Origin: Agathobaculum massiliense
Lineage (GTDB): Bacteria; Bacillota; Clostridia; Oscillospirales; Butyricicoccaceae
DNA length: 64,000 nt
Direction of reading: 5' to 3'
Assembly: GCF_900291975.1 (NCBI RefSeq)
Contig: NZ_OMPN01000001.1
Coordinates: forward strand, 3,102,501-3,166,500
Shown: positions 38,223 to 47,269 of the stretch, in pieces
How positions within the stretch are numbered: the first letter of the stretch is position 1
Layout: each line of letters starts with the position of its first letter
Program-made: the position numbers and the translations under genes
The notes under the pieces: generated by a model
The model's database searches: none
The model's input: the letters and a program-made list of their open reading frames with translations, nothing else
Told to the model about the DNA's origin: nothing

Positions 38223-39602
38223 ATGCAAAGAGAAAGATTGGGCTCACGCTTGGGCTTCATCCTGCTCTCGGCAGGGTGCGCCATCGGCGTGGGAAATGTA
38301 TGGAAGTTTCCATGGATGGTAGGCCAGTACGGCGGCGGCGCGTTTGTCGTGTTTTATGTACTCTTCCTAATCATCCTGGGGCTGCCGATTATGACGATGG
38401 AATTTGCGGTGGGCCGCGCCAGTCAGAAAAGTCCGGTGCGCGCTTATCAGGCGCTGGAAAAGCCGGGGCAGAAATGGCATATCCACGGTTATCTGGCCAT
38501 GATTGGCAACTACCTGCTGATGATGTTTTACACGACCGTGTGCGGATGGATGCTGCATTATTTCTATCTGACCGCTTCCGGACGGTTTGAAGGGGCGACG
38601 ACCGAACAGGTGCAGGCAGTATTTCCCGAAATGCTTGGCCAGCCGCTTGTGATGGGGGGCTGGATGGTCGTTGTCGTCGTTGTGGGTTTCGCAATCAATT
38701 CGTTTGGACTGCAGAGCGGCTTGGAGCGTGTGACCAAGGTGATGATGCTCGCGCTGCTGGCGATCATGGTGATTCTGGCGGTGAACAGTATCCTGACGGA
38801 AGGCGCAGGCGAGGGACTGAAGTTCTACCTGATTCCGGACCTGAACCGGATGCAGGAAGCTGGCATTGTCAATGTCATTGTCGGCGCGATGAACCAGTCG
38901 TTCTTTACGCTGTCTCTGGGCATTGGCGCGATGGCGATTTTTGGAAGCTACGTTGGTAAGAGCCGCGCCCTGCTGGGTGAAGCGGTCAATGTGGCAATCC
39001 TGGATACATTTGTTGCGTTCACCGCGGGTCTGATTATTTTCCCAGCCTGCTTTGCGTTTGGCGTTTCGCCGGACAGCGGCCCGAACCTGATTTTCGTCAC
39101 CCTGCCGAATATTTTCAATCATATGGCGATGGGCCGGCTGTGGGGCAGTCTGTTCTTTGTGTTCATGGCGTTTGCGGCGTTTTCCACGGTCTTGGCTGTT
39201 TTTGAAAACATCATCTCCTGCGGCATGGACCTGACCGGCGCTGGCCGGAAAAAGGTTGCAGGGGTGAACATCATCCTGATAATCCTGCTCTCGCTTCCCT
39301 GTGTGTTGGGCTATAACATCTGGTCGGGCTTCCAGCCGTTTGGCGAGGGGACCGCTGTGCTGGATCTGGAGGATTTCCTGGTTTCCAACATTTGGCTGCC
39401 ATTGGGGTCGATCATATATCTGCTGTTCTGTACCAGCCGTTATGGCTGGGGCTGGAAAAACTTTAAGGAGGAGGCCAACGAGGGCGGCGGCTTTAAGGTG
39501 CGCGATGGGATACGTGTCTATGTCAGCTATATCCTGCCGCTGATTGTGCTGGTGATTTTCGTGCTGGGAATAAAGGACAAGATTTTGCTCCTGTTCTCTT
39601 GA
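38223..39602 (+). CDS. NSS-family sodium-dependent transporter
   Basis: A 459-residue LeuT-fold symporter with about eleven or twelve helices. TM1 reads LLSAGCAIGVGNVWKFPW, the unwound segment that binds sodium and substrate, followed by GGGAFVVFYVLFLIILGLP; TM6 has NQSFFTLSLGIGAMAIFGSYV. Members use sodium to import amino acids; the particular one is not deducible. A sodium-type ATP synthase in the same window fits a sodium-based energy economy. Ribosome-binding site ATAAGGGGTATGTAGCA. Confidence 0.93.
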   Translation: MQRERLGSRLGFILLSAGCAIGVGNVWKFPWMVGQYGGGAFVVFYVLFLIILGLPIMTMEFAVGRASQKSPVRAYQALEKPGQKWHIHGYLAMIGNYLLMMFYTTVCGWMLHYFYLTASGRFEGATTEQVQAVFPEMLGQPLVMGGWMVVVVVVGFAINSFGLQSGLERVTKVMMLALLAIMVILAVNSILTEGAGEGLKFYLIPDLNRMQEAGIVNVIVGAMNQSFFTLSLGIGAMAIFGSYVGKSRALLGEAVNVAILDTFVAFTAGLIIFPACFAFGVSPDSGPNLIFVTLPNIFNHMAMGRLWGSLFFVFMAFAAFSTVLAVFENIISCGMDLTGAGRKKVAGVNIILIILLSLPCVLGYNIWSGFQPFGEGTAVLDLEDFLVSNIWLPLGSIIYLLFCTSRYGWGWKNFKEEANEGGGFKVRDGIRVYVSYILPLIVLVIFVLGIKDKILLLFS

Positions 39603-39627
39603 AAACGGTGGTGCAGTATGATATAAT
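39599..39627 (+). promoter_or_regulatory. Sigma-A promoter of tRNA-Leu
   Basis: TTGAAA at 39599-39604, 17-bp spacer, TATAAT at 39622-39627. The -35 box overlaps the stop codon of the NSS transporter gene. Confidence 0.8.
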
Positions 39628-39647
39628 AATTTTGCTGCACCAAATAT

Positions 39648-39734
39648 GCCGGTGTGATGGAATTGGTAGACGTAGTGGACTCAAAATCCACCGCTGGCGA
39701 CAGCGTACCGGTTCGAGTCCGGTCACCGGCACCA
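39648..39734 (+). tRNA. tRNA-Leu (anticodon CAA)
   Basis: An 87-nt class II tRNA with encoded CCA. Acceptor GCCGGTG pairs with CACCGGC, the anticodon stem GTGGA/TCCAC encloses CTCAAAA (anticodon CAA, reads TTG), the variable arm is CGCTGGCGACAGCG and the T arm GGTTCGAGTCC. Confidence 0.96.
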
Positions 39735-39760
39735 TACTGTATTTTTTACAGGTTCATATT

Positions 39761-39796
39761 AAAAAACACTGCACGAAACGTGCGGTGTTTTTTAAG
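39761..39796 (+). terminator. Terminator of tRNA-Leu
   Basis: AAAAAACACTGCACG / CGTGCGGTGTTTTTTAA hairpin. Confidence 0.9.
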
Positions 39797-39873
39797 TATA
39801 CAGGAAAACGCCGCGGCATCGGGAATAATTCGGACGAAGCGGTGCGGCGGGATGGAAAGGACGGGCGACGACA

Positions 39874-40371
39874 ATGCACAATGAGCTGACCGCGCAGGAT
39901 ATTGCAATGATGCAGAAGGAGCTGGAGCACCGGAAGCTGGAACTGATGCCGGAGCTGATTGAGGAGGTCAAAAGGACGAGGGCGTTCGGGGACCTGAGCG
40001 AAAACTTTGAATATAAAGCGGCCAAGCAGGCGCAAAACCGCAACCGCAGCCGGATCCGCTATTTGGAGCGGATGATCAAATCCGCTCATATCATAGAAGA
40101 CCGCGCGGGTGCGGATGAGATCGGGCTGTTCGATAAGGTGGAGCTGTACTTTGAGGAGGACGATGAAATCGAAACGATACAGGTCGTGACCACGGTTCGG
40201 TGCGACCCGCTGCAGGGGCGCGTCAGTCGGGAAGCACCCTTGGGCAAAGCGGTGCTCGGCAGAAAGGCGGGGGACCGCGTGAAAGTGGAAACCGATGACG
40301 GGGCGGCCTATACGGTCGTCATACGGTCCATCACGAAAGAGATGGACGATGGGAACGGCACGATCCTCTGA
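39874..40371 (+). CDS. greA: Transcription elongation factor GreA/GreB family
   Basis: A 165-residue factor that rescues backtracked RNA polymerase. The N-terminal coiled coil holds the tip motif RAFGDLSENFEYKAAKQ with the two acidic residues (Asp, Glu) that chelate the catalytic Mg in the secondary channel; the C-terminal FKBP-like half includes PLGKAVLGRKAGDRVKVE. Standard length. ATG 39874 with AAAGGA upstream. Confidence 0.93.
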   Translation: MHNELTAQDIAMMQKELEHRKLELMPELIEEVKRTRAFGDLSENFEYKAAKQAQNRNRSRIRYLERMIKSAHIIEDRAGADEIGLFDKVELYFEEDDEIETIQVVTTVRCDPLQGRVSREAPLGKAVLGRKAGDRVKVETDDGAAYTVVIRSITKEMDDGNGTIL

Positions 40372-40420
40372 ATGTGCTGCGCGGCATGGAATATCGGGCA
40401 TCCGGTTATCCGCAGATGTT

Positions 40421-40449
40421 TTGCATATTTCATGGATTTGTGGTATGAT
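40421..40449 (+). promoter_or_regulatory. Sigma-A promoter of DMT transporter gene
   Basis: TTGCAT at 40421-40426, 17-bp spacer, TATGAT at 40444-40449. Confidence 0.72.
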
Positions 40450-40465
40450 AACAGGGAGAGAATGA

Positions 40466-41368
40466 ATGACAGGGGAAACATTGGTGCTTTCCAATAAAAG
40501 CAAGGCGATCGGCTTCATCCTGCTTTCCGCGTTGGGGTTTGCGATGATGAGTGTTTTCGTCCGCTTGGCGGGCGATCTGCCTTTTACACAAAAATCCTTT
40601 TTCCGCAACGCGGTTGCGATGGTCGTGGCAGCGGTGCTGCTCAAACGCGATGGGAGCGGATTCCGGTGGGAGAAAGGGAATCTGCCTCTTTTGCTCCTGC
40701 GCGCGTCATGCGGCACGCTCGGCATTTTCTGCAACTACTATGCGATCGACCGCCTAGTTTTGGCGGACGCGAATATTTTGAATAAGATGTCGCCCTTTTT
40801 TGCGATTTTATTTTCCCTTTTCCTGTTGAAAGAGCGGGCTAACCTGTTTCAATACGGGATGGTCTTGGTGGCGTTTGGCGGGAGCATGCTGATCATCAAG
40901 CCCAGATTTTCGGCAGAGGCGTTTCCGGCGTTTATCGGCCTGCTGGGCGGTATCGGTGCGGGCGCGGCTTATACCGCGGTCCGCGCGCTTTCCCAAAAAC
41001 AGGAGAAAAGCGCGCGGATCGTCTTTTTCTTCTCCACTTTTTCGACGCTGGTCACGCTGCCGTTTCTGATTTTTGATTTCCATCCGATGTCCGGGCTACA
41101 GTTTGTGTATCTGCTGGGCGCTGGCTTTGCGGCCACGCTGGGGCAGTTCGGCGTGACGCTGGCTTATGCGCATGCGTCGGCAAAGGAGATTTCTGTGTTT
41201 GATTATTCCCAGGTTTTGTTTACCGCGTTATTCGGCTTCTTCCTGTTCGGCCAGATTCCGGATTGGATGAGCGTCGTCGGCTATGCCGTGATCTGCGGCG
41301 TTTCAGTCGTCACATTTTTATATAACCGGACCGTGGAAAGCAGGGGGCAGGCGCGTGGACCGGTATGA
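40466..41368 (+). CDS. DMT-superfamily transporter (EamA type)
   Basis: A 300-residue membrane protein with ten hydrophobic segments formed by two EamA repeats. The first repeat ends ANILNKMSPFFAILFSLFLLKERANLFQ, the second has EISVFDYSQVLFTALFGFFLFGQIPDW, the typical helix 3-4 signatures. Likely exports a metabolite; the substrate is unknown. Its last 14 nt overlap the metallopeptidase gene start. Confidence 0.88.
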   Translation: MTGETLVLSNKSKAIGFILLSALGFAMMSVFVRLAGDLPFTQKSFFRNAVAMVVAAVLLKRDGSGFRWEKGNLPLLLLRASCGTLGIFCNYYAIDRLVLADANILNKMSPFFAILFSLFLLKERANLFQYGMVLVAFGGSMLIIKPRFSAEAFPAFIGLLGGIGAGAAYTAVRALSQKQEKSARIVFFFSTFSTLVTLPFLIFDFHPMSGLQFVYLLGAGFAATLGQFGVTLAYAHASAKEISVFDYSQVLFTALFGFFLFGQIPDWMSVVGYAVICGVSVVTFLYNRTVESRGQARGPV

Positions 41369-41870
41369 GGTGGTTCGCTCCCGCCGGCGGACGCTGGCGG
41401 TCGAGGTGCGGCGGGATGGCGCGGTGGTGGTGCGTGCGCCGCTGCACGTTCCGGAGCGGGAGATCGCGCACTTCGTGAGCAACCAGGCGGCTTGGATTGA
41501 CCGTGCGCGCGCGAGGCAGGCGTTGCGTCGGGAGGCACATCCGGAGCCGGACGCCGCGCGCTGTGTAGAACTGGAAGCGCAGGCTCGGGACGAGATTCCG
41601 CGTCGGGTGGCGCGGTATGCAGAACGGATGGGGTTGCGGCCGACTGGGATAAGGATTACCGCCGCGCGGACGCGGTTCGGCTCCTGCAGTGCGAAAAACA
41701 GGCTGTGCTTTTCCTGGCGTCTGATGGATTATCCGGACGCCGTGATTGATTATGTGGTCGTGCATGAGCTTGCGCACATTGTCCATAAAAATCACGGCCC
41801 CCGTTTTTGGGAGCTGGTGGAACGCTATATGCCGGATTACAAGCGTCGTCGCGCCATGCTGCGCGAATAG
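41355..41870 (+). CDS. YgjP-type zinc metallopeptidase (DUF45)
   Basis: A 171-residue cytosolic protein. HELAHIVHKNHG holds His137, catalytic Glu138, His141 and His147, and TRFGSCSAKNRLCFSWRLM is the second family signature. The family is related to WSS1/SprT proteases and may degrade misfolded or crosslinked proteins. GTG start inside the DMT gene makes the two translationally coupled. Very Arg-rich. Confidence 0.88.
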   Translation: MDRYEVVRSRRRTLAVEVRRDGAVVVRAPLHVPEREIAHFVSNQAAWIDRARARQALRREAHPEPDAARCVELEAQARDEIPRRVARYAERMGLRPTGIRITAARTRFGSCSAKNRLCFSWRLMDYPDAVIDYVVVHELAHIVHKNHGPRFWELVERYMPDYKRRRAMLRE

Positions 41871-41894
41871 GAACAAAGGAGTGGAAAACGAAAA

Positions 41895-42875
41895 ATGACG
41901 ATTGCGGAGATTGCACAGCGGGCAGGGGTATCCAAGGCGGCGGTTTCCCGCTACCTAAATAACGGCTATATTAGCTCGGAAAAACGCGAGGCAATCCGCC
42001 GTGTCATTGAGGAGACCGGATATATCCCATCCCAGCAGGCGCAGACTTTGCGCACGGGAAAAAGCCGTATGATCGGCGTGATCGTACCGCGCATCGATTC
42101 CGAGGCGGTCAGCCGTGTGGTGGCCGGTATTTCACGCATATTTGAGGAGCAGGGTTACCGCTTACTGCTGGCCAACACCGAGAACCGGATGGACAAGGAA
42201 CTGGAATATCTGGAGGTGTTCCGAACGGGAAACGTGGACGGCGTACTTCTGGTGGCAACGATCCTGTCGCCGGCGCATCGAAAGGCGGTGCAGGCGTGCA
42301 GCGTGCCGGTTGTCCTGCTGGGGCAGCAGATGGACGGGGTGACCTGTGTTTACCACGATGACCGTGGCGCGGCCTATGCGGTCACTCGGCTGATGCTACA
42401 GGGCGGCAGGAAAAAGCTCGGCTATATTGGCGTGACCCAGCGGGACAGGGCGGCGGGTGAGTCCCGACGGGCGGGTTTTTTGGATGCGCTCCATGAAGCA
42501 GGGCTGGAAGAAACGGCGTCCCGCATGGAACAGAGCGATTTCTCTATTGACGGAGGCTACGCCGCAGCGGAGCGCATGTTGCAGCGCGCAAACGATGTGG
42601 ACGGGATTTTTTGTGCAACCGATTCCATAGCGATTGGCGCAATGAACCGGCTCGAGCAGTATGGACGGCGTGTGCCGGAGGATGTTGCGCTGGCAGGCAT
42701 TGGCCATTCGAGGCTAGGCGAATTGATCCGTCCGCGGCTCACGACCGCGCATTACTATTACCAGACCAGCGGTGAAGAGGCAGCAAAAGATCTGATTGAA
42801 ATGATTGAACAGGGGATGGATCGCAAAAAACAGCTCAAGTTAGGCTTTGAAATCCGTTTGGGAGAAACGACCTGA
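41895..42875 (+). CDS. scrR: LacI-family regulator of sucrose operon (ScrR-like)
   Basis: A 326-residue repressor. The N-terminal helix-turn-helix TIAEIAQRAGVSKAAVSRYLNNG and hinge helix region (SSEKREAIRRVIEETGYIPS) are typical; the periplasmic-binding-like core has GVIVPRIDSEAVSRVVAGI and the terminal TTAHYYYQTSGEEAAKDL. Directly upstream of the PTS gene, whose promoter carries a perfect palindrome of the LacI type, so it probably represses that operon and is released by a sucrose-derived sugar phosphate or fructose. Confidence 0.9.
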   Translation: MTIAEIAQRAGVSKAAVSRYLNNGYISSEKREAIRRVIEETGYIPSQQAQTLRTGKSRMIGVIVPRIDSEAVSRVVAGISRIFEEQGYRLLLANTENRMDKELEYLEVFRTGNVDGVLLVATILSPAHRKAVQACSVPVVLLGQQMDGVTCVYHDDRGAAYAVTRLMLQGGRKKLGYIGVTQRDRAAGESRRAGFLDALHEAGLEETASRMEQSDFSIDGGYAAAERMLQRANDVDGIFCATDSIAIGAMNRLEQYGRRVPEDVALAGIGHSRLGELIRPRLTTAHYYYQTSGEEAAKDLIEMIEQGMDRKKQLKLGFEIRLGETT

Positions 42876-42902
42876 AGCGGAAAACCATAGAAAAGGGTGC
42901 AG

Positions 42903-42934
42903 CCGTTCCCGCTAAGGCAGGAGCGGATTTTTTT
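42903..42934 (+). terminator. Terminator of scrR
   Basis: CCGTTCC / GGAGCGG stem with a 10-nt loop and TTTTTTT tail. Confidence 0.75.
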
Positions 42935-43012
42935 GTGTAAAATGGGGTATCCTGAAAGGGGGTTGGATGAAATGCGCAAAAAGAGAGCGGGATATTTGGA
43001 CAGGATTGCGGA

Positions 43013-43041
43013 TTTACAAAGGCATGCATAAGGCGTATAAT
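43013..43041 (+). promoter_or_regulatory. Sigma-A promoter of sucrose operon
   Basis: TTTACA at 43013-43018, 17-bp spacer, TATAAT at 43036-43041. Confidence 0.82.
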
Positions 43042-43053
43042 TAACCTATAAAA

Positions 43054-43067
43054 TGAAATCGATTTCA
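43054..43067. promoter_or_regulatory. ScrR/LacI-type operator
   Basis: TGAAATCGATTTCA, a perfect 14-bp palindrome with the central CG typical of LacI-family operators, 12 bp downstream of the -10 box, where a bound repressor would block initiation or early elongation. Confidence 0.78.
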
Positions 43068-43089
43068 CAAAAAGAAAGGGAGAATCGCG

Positions 43090-45000
43090 GTGGATTACAA
43101 AAAAGCGGCGGCCGGAGTGCTGGAAAGCATCGGCGGGAAAGAAAACATCATTTCGGCGGCGCATTGTGCAACGCGCTTGCGCCTTGTGATCGCGGACAAC
43201 GGCAAGGTTGACAAGAAAACGCTGGAAAACGCGGAAGGCGTGCAGGGCGTATTTGAGGCGCAGGGACAGCTTCAGATCATTTTCGGCACAGGCACGGTAA
43301 ACAAGGTGTACGATGAATTCATCGCGCAGTCCGGCGCGGCGGCGGTCAGCAAGGACGAGGCAAAGGCGCAGGGCGCGCGGAAAGGCAACTGGTTCCAGCG
43401 CGCGATCAAGACGCTGGGCGATATTTTCGTGCCGATCATTCCGGCGATCGTGGCGTCCGGCTTCCTGATGGGCATTATGGAGTCGCTCAAGTTCATGGTG
43501 AACAACGGCTTCATCGAGCTGGACAGCACAAGCTCACTGTTTGTGTTCGCGGATCTGTTTTCCAATGTTGCGTATACGTTCCTGCCTATTCTGATCGCAT
43601 TTTCAGCGGCCAAGGTTTTTGGCGGCAACCCGTTCCTCGGCGCGGTCGTCGGCATGATTATGATTCACCCCAGTCTGCAAAACGCATGGACGGTAGCGGA
43701 CGGTGTGCAGACCTATCAGGAGGTGTTTTTCGGCTTATACGAGGTGCCGCTGGTCGGTTATCAGGGGCATGTCATTCCGGTCATCATCGCGGTGTGGGTG
43801 ATGTGCTTCCTGGAAAAGCGGCTGCATAAAATCGTGCCGCCGATGTTCGACCTGTTCGTCACCCCGCTGGTTTCTGTGTTTGTGACCGGATATCTCACGC
43901 TGGCCGCAATCGGGCCGCTGTTCACGACGGTGGAAAACTTTGTGATCGACGGCGTGCAGTGGCTGATTGCGATTCCGTTCGGCATCGGCTCGTTTATCAT
44001 GGGCGGGCTGTATGCGACGACCGTCGTTTCCGGTATCCATCATATGTATACCATCATCGACCTCGGCCAGCTAAGCGCATACGGCCTGACGTTCTGGCTG
44101 CCGCTGGCCAGTGCGGCGAATGTGGCGCAGGGCGGCGCGGCGCTGGCGGTCGCGATCAAGACCCGCAATAAAAAACTCAAATCCATGGCCCTGCCCGCGT
44201 CGCTGTCGGCGTTCATGGGCATTACGGAACCCGCGATCTTCGGTGTGAACCTGCGCTTTTTCCGTCCGTTCATCGCCGGTGCAGTTGGCGGCGCGTGCGG
44301 CGCGCTTTACGCTTCGATTGTCAGGCTGGGTGCGACGGGTACGGGCGTAACGGGCATCTTTGGCATCCTTCTGCACCTGCACCATCCGATCCAATATATC
44401 CTGACCGTCGGCATAGCGGCGGGCGTTGCGTTTGCGCTTTCCTGGATCATGGGAATCCCTGAGGAGGCGAGTCAGCCGCAGCCGTATCCGGCTGCGGCGC
44501 CGGAAGCGGCACAGCCGGCGGCCGTGCCGCAGGGCAGGATGGTAACGGTGGCCGCGCCGCTGACCGGCGAGGCGGTCCCGCTTTCCAAAACCGGAGATCC
44601 GGCGTTTGCAGCTGAGGTTTTGGGGAAAGGCGTTGCGGTAAAGCCTGCGGAAAACAGGATATATGCGCCCTGTGCGGCGGAGGTCACGGCAGTCATGGGC
44701 CATGCGATCGGCCTGCAGTGCGATAACGGCGTGGAGCTGCTGATCCATGTGGGTATTGATACGGTGAACCTGAACGGCAAGCATTATACCGGCCACGTGG
44801 TGGAGGGGCAGCGCGTGCAGGCAGGCGAGCTGCTACTCGAATTCGATGCGGAAGCGATCGAAAAAGAGGGCTATAAGACTATCACGCCGGTGATTGTGAC
44901 CAATTCGGACCAGTATGCGGCCGTTGAACTGTCGCTGGGCTCGGTAACGGCAAAGCGGGATACGCTGCTCACGCTGGCCGCGCAGGAGGAGGATGCATGA
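43090..45000 (+). CDS. scrA: Sucrose-type PTS transporter, EIIBCA
   Basis: A 636-residue three-domain permease that imports and phosphorylates sucrose. EIIB is residues 1-90 with phosphorylated Cys26 in AAHCATRL; EIIC (about 105-460) has ten membrane segments including GGLYATTVVSGIHHMYTIID; an Ala/Pro-rich linker follows; EIIA (about 485-630) carries phosphorylated His553 in LLIHVGIDTVNL. GTG start after AAAGGGAGAATCGCG. It is first in a four-gene operon and overlaps scrB by 4 nt (ATGA). Sucrose is inferred from the neighbours; a trehalose or beta-glucoside permease would look similar. Confidence 0.88.
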   Translation: MDYKKAAAGVLESIGGKENIISAAHCATRLRLVIADNGKVDKKTLENAEGVQGVFEAQGQLQIIFGTGTVNKVYDEFIAQSGAAAVSKDEAKAQGARKGNWFQRAIKTLGDIFVPIIPAIVASGFLMGIMESLKFMVNNGFIELDSTSSLFVFADLFSNVAYTFLPILIAFSAAKVFGGNPFLGAVVGMIMIHPSLQNAWTVADGVQTYQEVFFGLYEVPLVGYQGHVIPVIIAVWVMCFLEKRLHKIVPPMFDLFVTPLVSVFVTGYLTLAAIGPLFTTVENFVIDGVQWLIAIPFGIGSFIMGGLYATTVVSGIHHMYTIIDLGQLSAYGLTFWLPLASAANVAQGGAALAVAIKTRNKKLKSMALPASLSAFMGITEPAIFGVNLRFFRPFIAGAVGGACGALYASIVRLGATGTGVTGIFGILLHLHHPIQYILTVGIAAGVAFALSWIMGIPEEASQPQPYPAAAPEAAQPAAVPQGRMVTVAAPLTGEAVPLSKTGDPAFAAEVLGKGVAVKPAENRIYAPCAAEVTAVMGHAIGLQCDNGVELLIHVGIDTVNLNGKHYTGHVVEGQRVQAGELLLEFDAEAIEKEGYKTITPVIVTNSDQYAAVELSLGSVTAKRDTLLTLAAQEEDA

Positions 45001-46391
45001 GCAACGCATTACACAGGGACTTGGCGCGTCTGGTCGAGCGGGTCGAACGCGAAGACGGACCGCGCGCTGCGGCGGACCCCTACCGCCAGCGGTTCCATCT
45101 GATGCCGCCGGTGGGCTGGCTCAATGACCCGAACGGCCTGTGCCGGTGCGGGGAATGGTATCATGTATTTTACCAGTACGGCCCGTTTGACGCGGCGGGC
45201 GGTGTCAAGCACTGGGGGCATTACCGGAGCCGCGATCTGCTGCAGTGGGAAAAGCTGCCGGTCATGCTCTATCCGGATGAGCCGTGGGACGTCCACGGCG
45301 TATATTCCGGCTCCGCGCTGGTCGAGGATGGAGTCATGTATCTGTATTACACCGGCAACGTCAAGCAGGCGGGGGATTATGACTATATCACAGCGGGACG
45401 CGGGCATAATACCGCACTTGCCGTCTCGCGGGACGGGGTATCGGTGCAGTCCGACGAGCTGCTGCTCACCAACGCCGATTATCCGGCCGGACTGACCTGT
45501 CATGTGCGCGACCCCAAGGTATGGCAGCAGGATGGGATGTATTATATGGTGCTGGGTGCGCGCACGCTGGACGATCGGGGCGAGATATTGGTATTCGAGT
45601 CCGCGGACAAACGGCGGTGGAGGCATCGCAATACGCTCACCACACCGGAAAAGTTCGGCTATATGTGGGAGTGTCCTGACCTGTTCGGGCTGGAGGGACT
45701 GTCCTTTCTGGTCTGCTCGCCGCAGGGGGTTGACCGCCAGGGCGATCGATACCAGAATATCTATTCCAGCGGTTATTTTCCGCTGCACGGGGATTTTCGG
45801 GGCGAGTACATGCTCGGTGGCTTTACCGAGCTGGACTGCGGCTTTGATTTCTATGCGCCGCAGTCGTTCGAGGACCGCGGCCGCCGCCTGATGATCGGAT
45901 GGATGGGCATGCCGGACGCGGAGTATCAAAACCCGACCGTGGAGAGCGGCTGGCAGCACTGTCTGACCGTGCCGTGTGAGATTTCCCGTGACGGCACACG
46001 GCTGCTGCGGTATCCGGTGCCAGAACTGGAAAAGCTCCGTCAGGAGCGCGTTGCACCGGAAAACGCGAAGGTGTTCGATCTGGAATACAGCCCGCAGGGC
46101 GCGGGAAAGCTTGTCATTCGGGAGAGCCTTGTGGTAGAATGGGAGGGGAACCGGATAACCCTGTCTTTCCAGTCGGGAGATGCGGGGCGCACCATGCGCC
46201 GCGCCTGCGTGGAGCGGGAGGTCGAGCATTTGCGCATCCTTGCGGATGCGTCCTCGGCAGAGGTGTTCGTAAACCGTGGCGAGCGGGTGCTTTCCACCCG
46301 CTATTATCCGGCGCCCGAGGCGCGCGGCATCGCGTTTACAGGAGCAGGGGAGGCTGCGCTGTGGGCGATGGGCGCGCTGGAAATCCAATAG
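44997..46391 (+). CDS. scrB: Sucrose-6-phosphate hydrolase (GH32)
   Basis: A 464-residue cytosolic invertase that splits sucrose 6-phosphate into glucose 6-phosphate and fructose. GH32 catalytic residues are Asp44 in WLNDPNG (nucleophile), Asp172 in VRDPK (transition-state) and Glu225 in WECPDLF (acid/base). A beta-sandwich follows from about residue 350. No signal peptide, consistent with a phosphorylated intracellular substrate. Overlaps scrA by 4 nt. Confidence 0.94.
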   Translation: MSNALHRDLARLVERVEREDGPRAAADPYRQRFHLMPPVGWLNDPNGLCRCGEWYHVFYQYGPFDAAGGVKHWGHYRSRDLLQWEKLPVMLYPDEPWDVHGVYSGSALVEDGVMYLYYTGNVKQAGDYDYITAGRGHNTALAVSRDGVSVQSDELLLTNADYPAGLTCHVRDPKVWQQDGMYYMVLGARTLDDRGEILVFESADKRRWRHRNTLTTPEKFGYMWECPDLFGLEGLSFLVCSPQGVDRQGDRYQNIYSSGYFPLHGDFRGEYMLGGFTELDCGFDFYAPQSFEDRGRRLMIGWMGMPDAEYQNPTVESGWQHCLTVPCEISRDGTRLLRYPVPELEKLRQERVAPENAKVFDLEYSPQGAGKLVIRESLVVEWEGNRITLSFQSGDAGRTMRRACVEREVEHLRILADASSAEVFVNRGERVLSTRYYPAPEARGIAFTGAGEAALWAMGALEIQ

Positions 46392-46408
46392 CAGGTGGAA
46401 TGGGAACC

Positions 46409-47269
46409 ATGTATCAATTGCTTGCGCTCGACCTGGACGGTACGCTGCTGGACCGGTCGAGCCGTGTGACCAAACAAAACGCCCGCGCCGTGCGCCGCGC
46501 GCAGATGGCCGGCGTGAAGATTGCGCTTTGCACCGGACGTCATCTGGCGGATGCTCGGCTGTTCGGCGAACAGCTTTTCGCGCCTGCGGACTGGGCGGTC
46601 ACGGTAAACGGCGCGTTGGTCAGCCGGCTGGATGGGTCGGAAATCGTGCTGTCCGCCGGGCTGGACCAGCGGGATTGCCGAACCATATTGGAGGTGTGCA
46701 GCCGCTATGCTTCCGACCCTTGCTTTTATACAGCGGAACGGCTGTATTTTGGCGACGGGTTCAACCGCTTTTTTGACGAGCTGAGGCGGCACGGTTATCA
46801 TATGGTCAGCCGCCAGTGGGATGGCGCGGTCTATGTGAAAGAGATGGCGGATTGGGAGGCGCTGCTGGAGGAAAAGGAGCTTTCCTTTTCCAAGGCGATT
46901 TTGTACCACCGTGACCCGTCTGTTGTGGACGGCATGATGCACGCGCTGGAGGCGACCGGACGGTTTGAGCTTGCGCCATCCGTGATGTACGGGGGCGCTT
47001 TGAAAAACGTGGAGGTCAACCGGAAAGGCGTACACAAGGGCAGAGGGCTGGAGCGGCTTGCCGCGCATCTCGGTTTTTCCATGCAGCAGGTGATGGCGGT
47101 CGGAGACAGCGATAACGACTTGACCATGCTGCGGCAGGCAGGCCTGAGCGTGGCGATGGGGAACGCGCCCGCTCACATCCGCGCCGCTGCGGATGCCTGC
47201 ACGGCGGATCATACGGAAAATGGGGTCGCGAGGGCGATAGAACGGTATTTGCTGGAGGAACGGATATGA
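46409..47269 (+). CDS. Cof-type HAD phosphatase
   Basis: A 286-residue HAD subfamily IIB phosphatase. Motif I is DLDGT (Asp8, Asp10), motif II CTGRH, Lys in VNRKGVHKG, and motif IV GDSDNDLTML; the large cap lies between residues 85 and 185. Sits between scrB and scrK in the sucrose operon and overlaps scrK by 4 nt, so it may hydrolyse an accumulating sugar phosphate; that is inference. ATG 46409 preferred, ATG 46400 possible. Confidence 0.88.
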   Translation: MYQLLALDLDGTLLDRSSRVTKQNARAVRRAQMAGVKIALCTGRHLADARLFGEQLFAPADWAVTVNGALVSRLDGSEIVLSAGLDQRDCRTILEVCSRYASDPCFYTAERLYFGDGFNRFFDELRRHGYHMVSRQWDGAVYVKEMADWEALLEEKELSFSKAILYHRDPSVVDGMMHALEATGRFELAPSVMYGGALKNVEVNRKGVHKGRGLERLAAHLGFSMQQVMAVGDSDNDLTMLRQAGLSVAMGNAPAHIRAAADACTADHTENGVARAIERYLLEERI

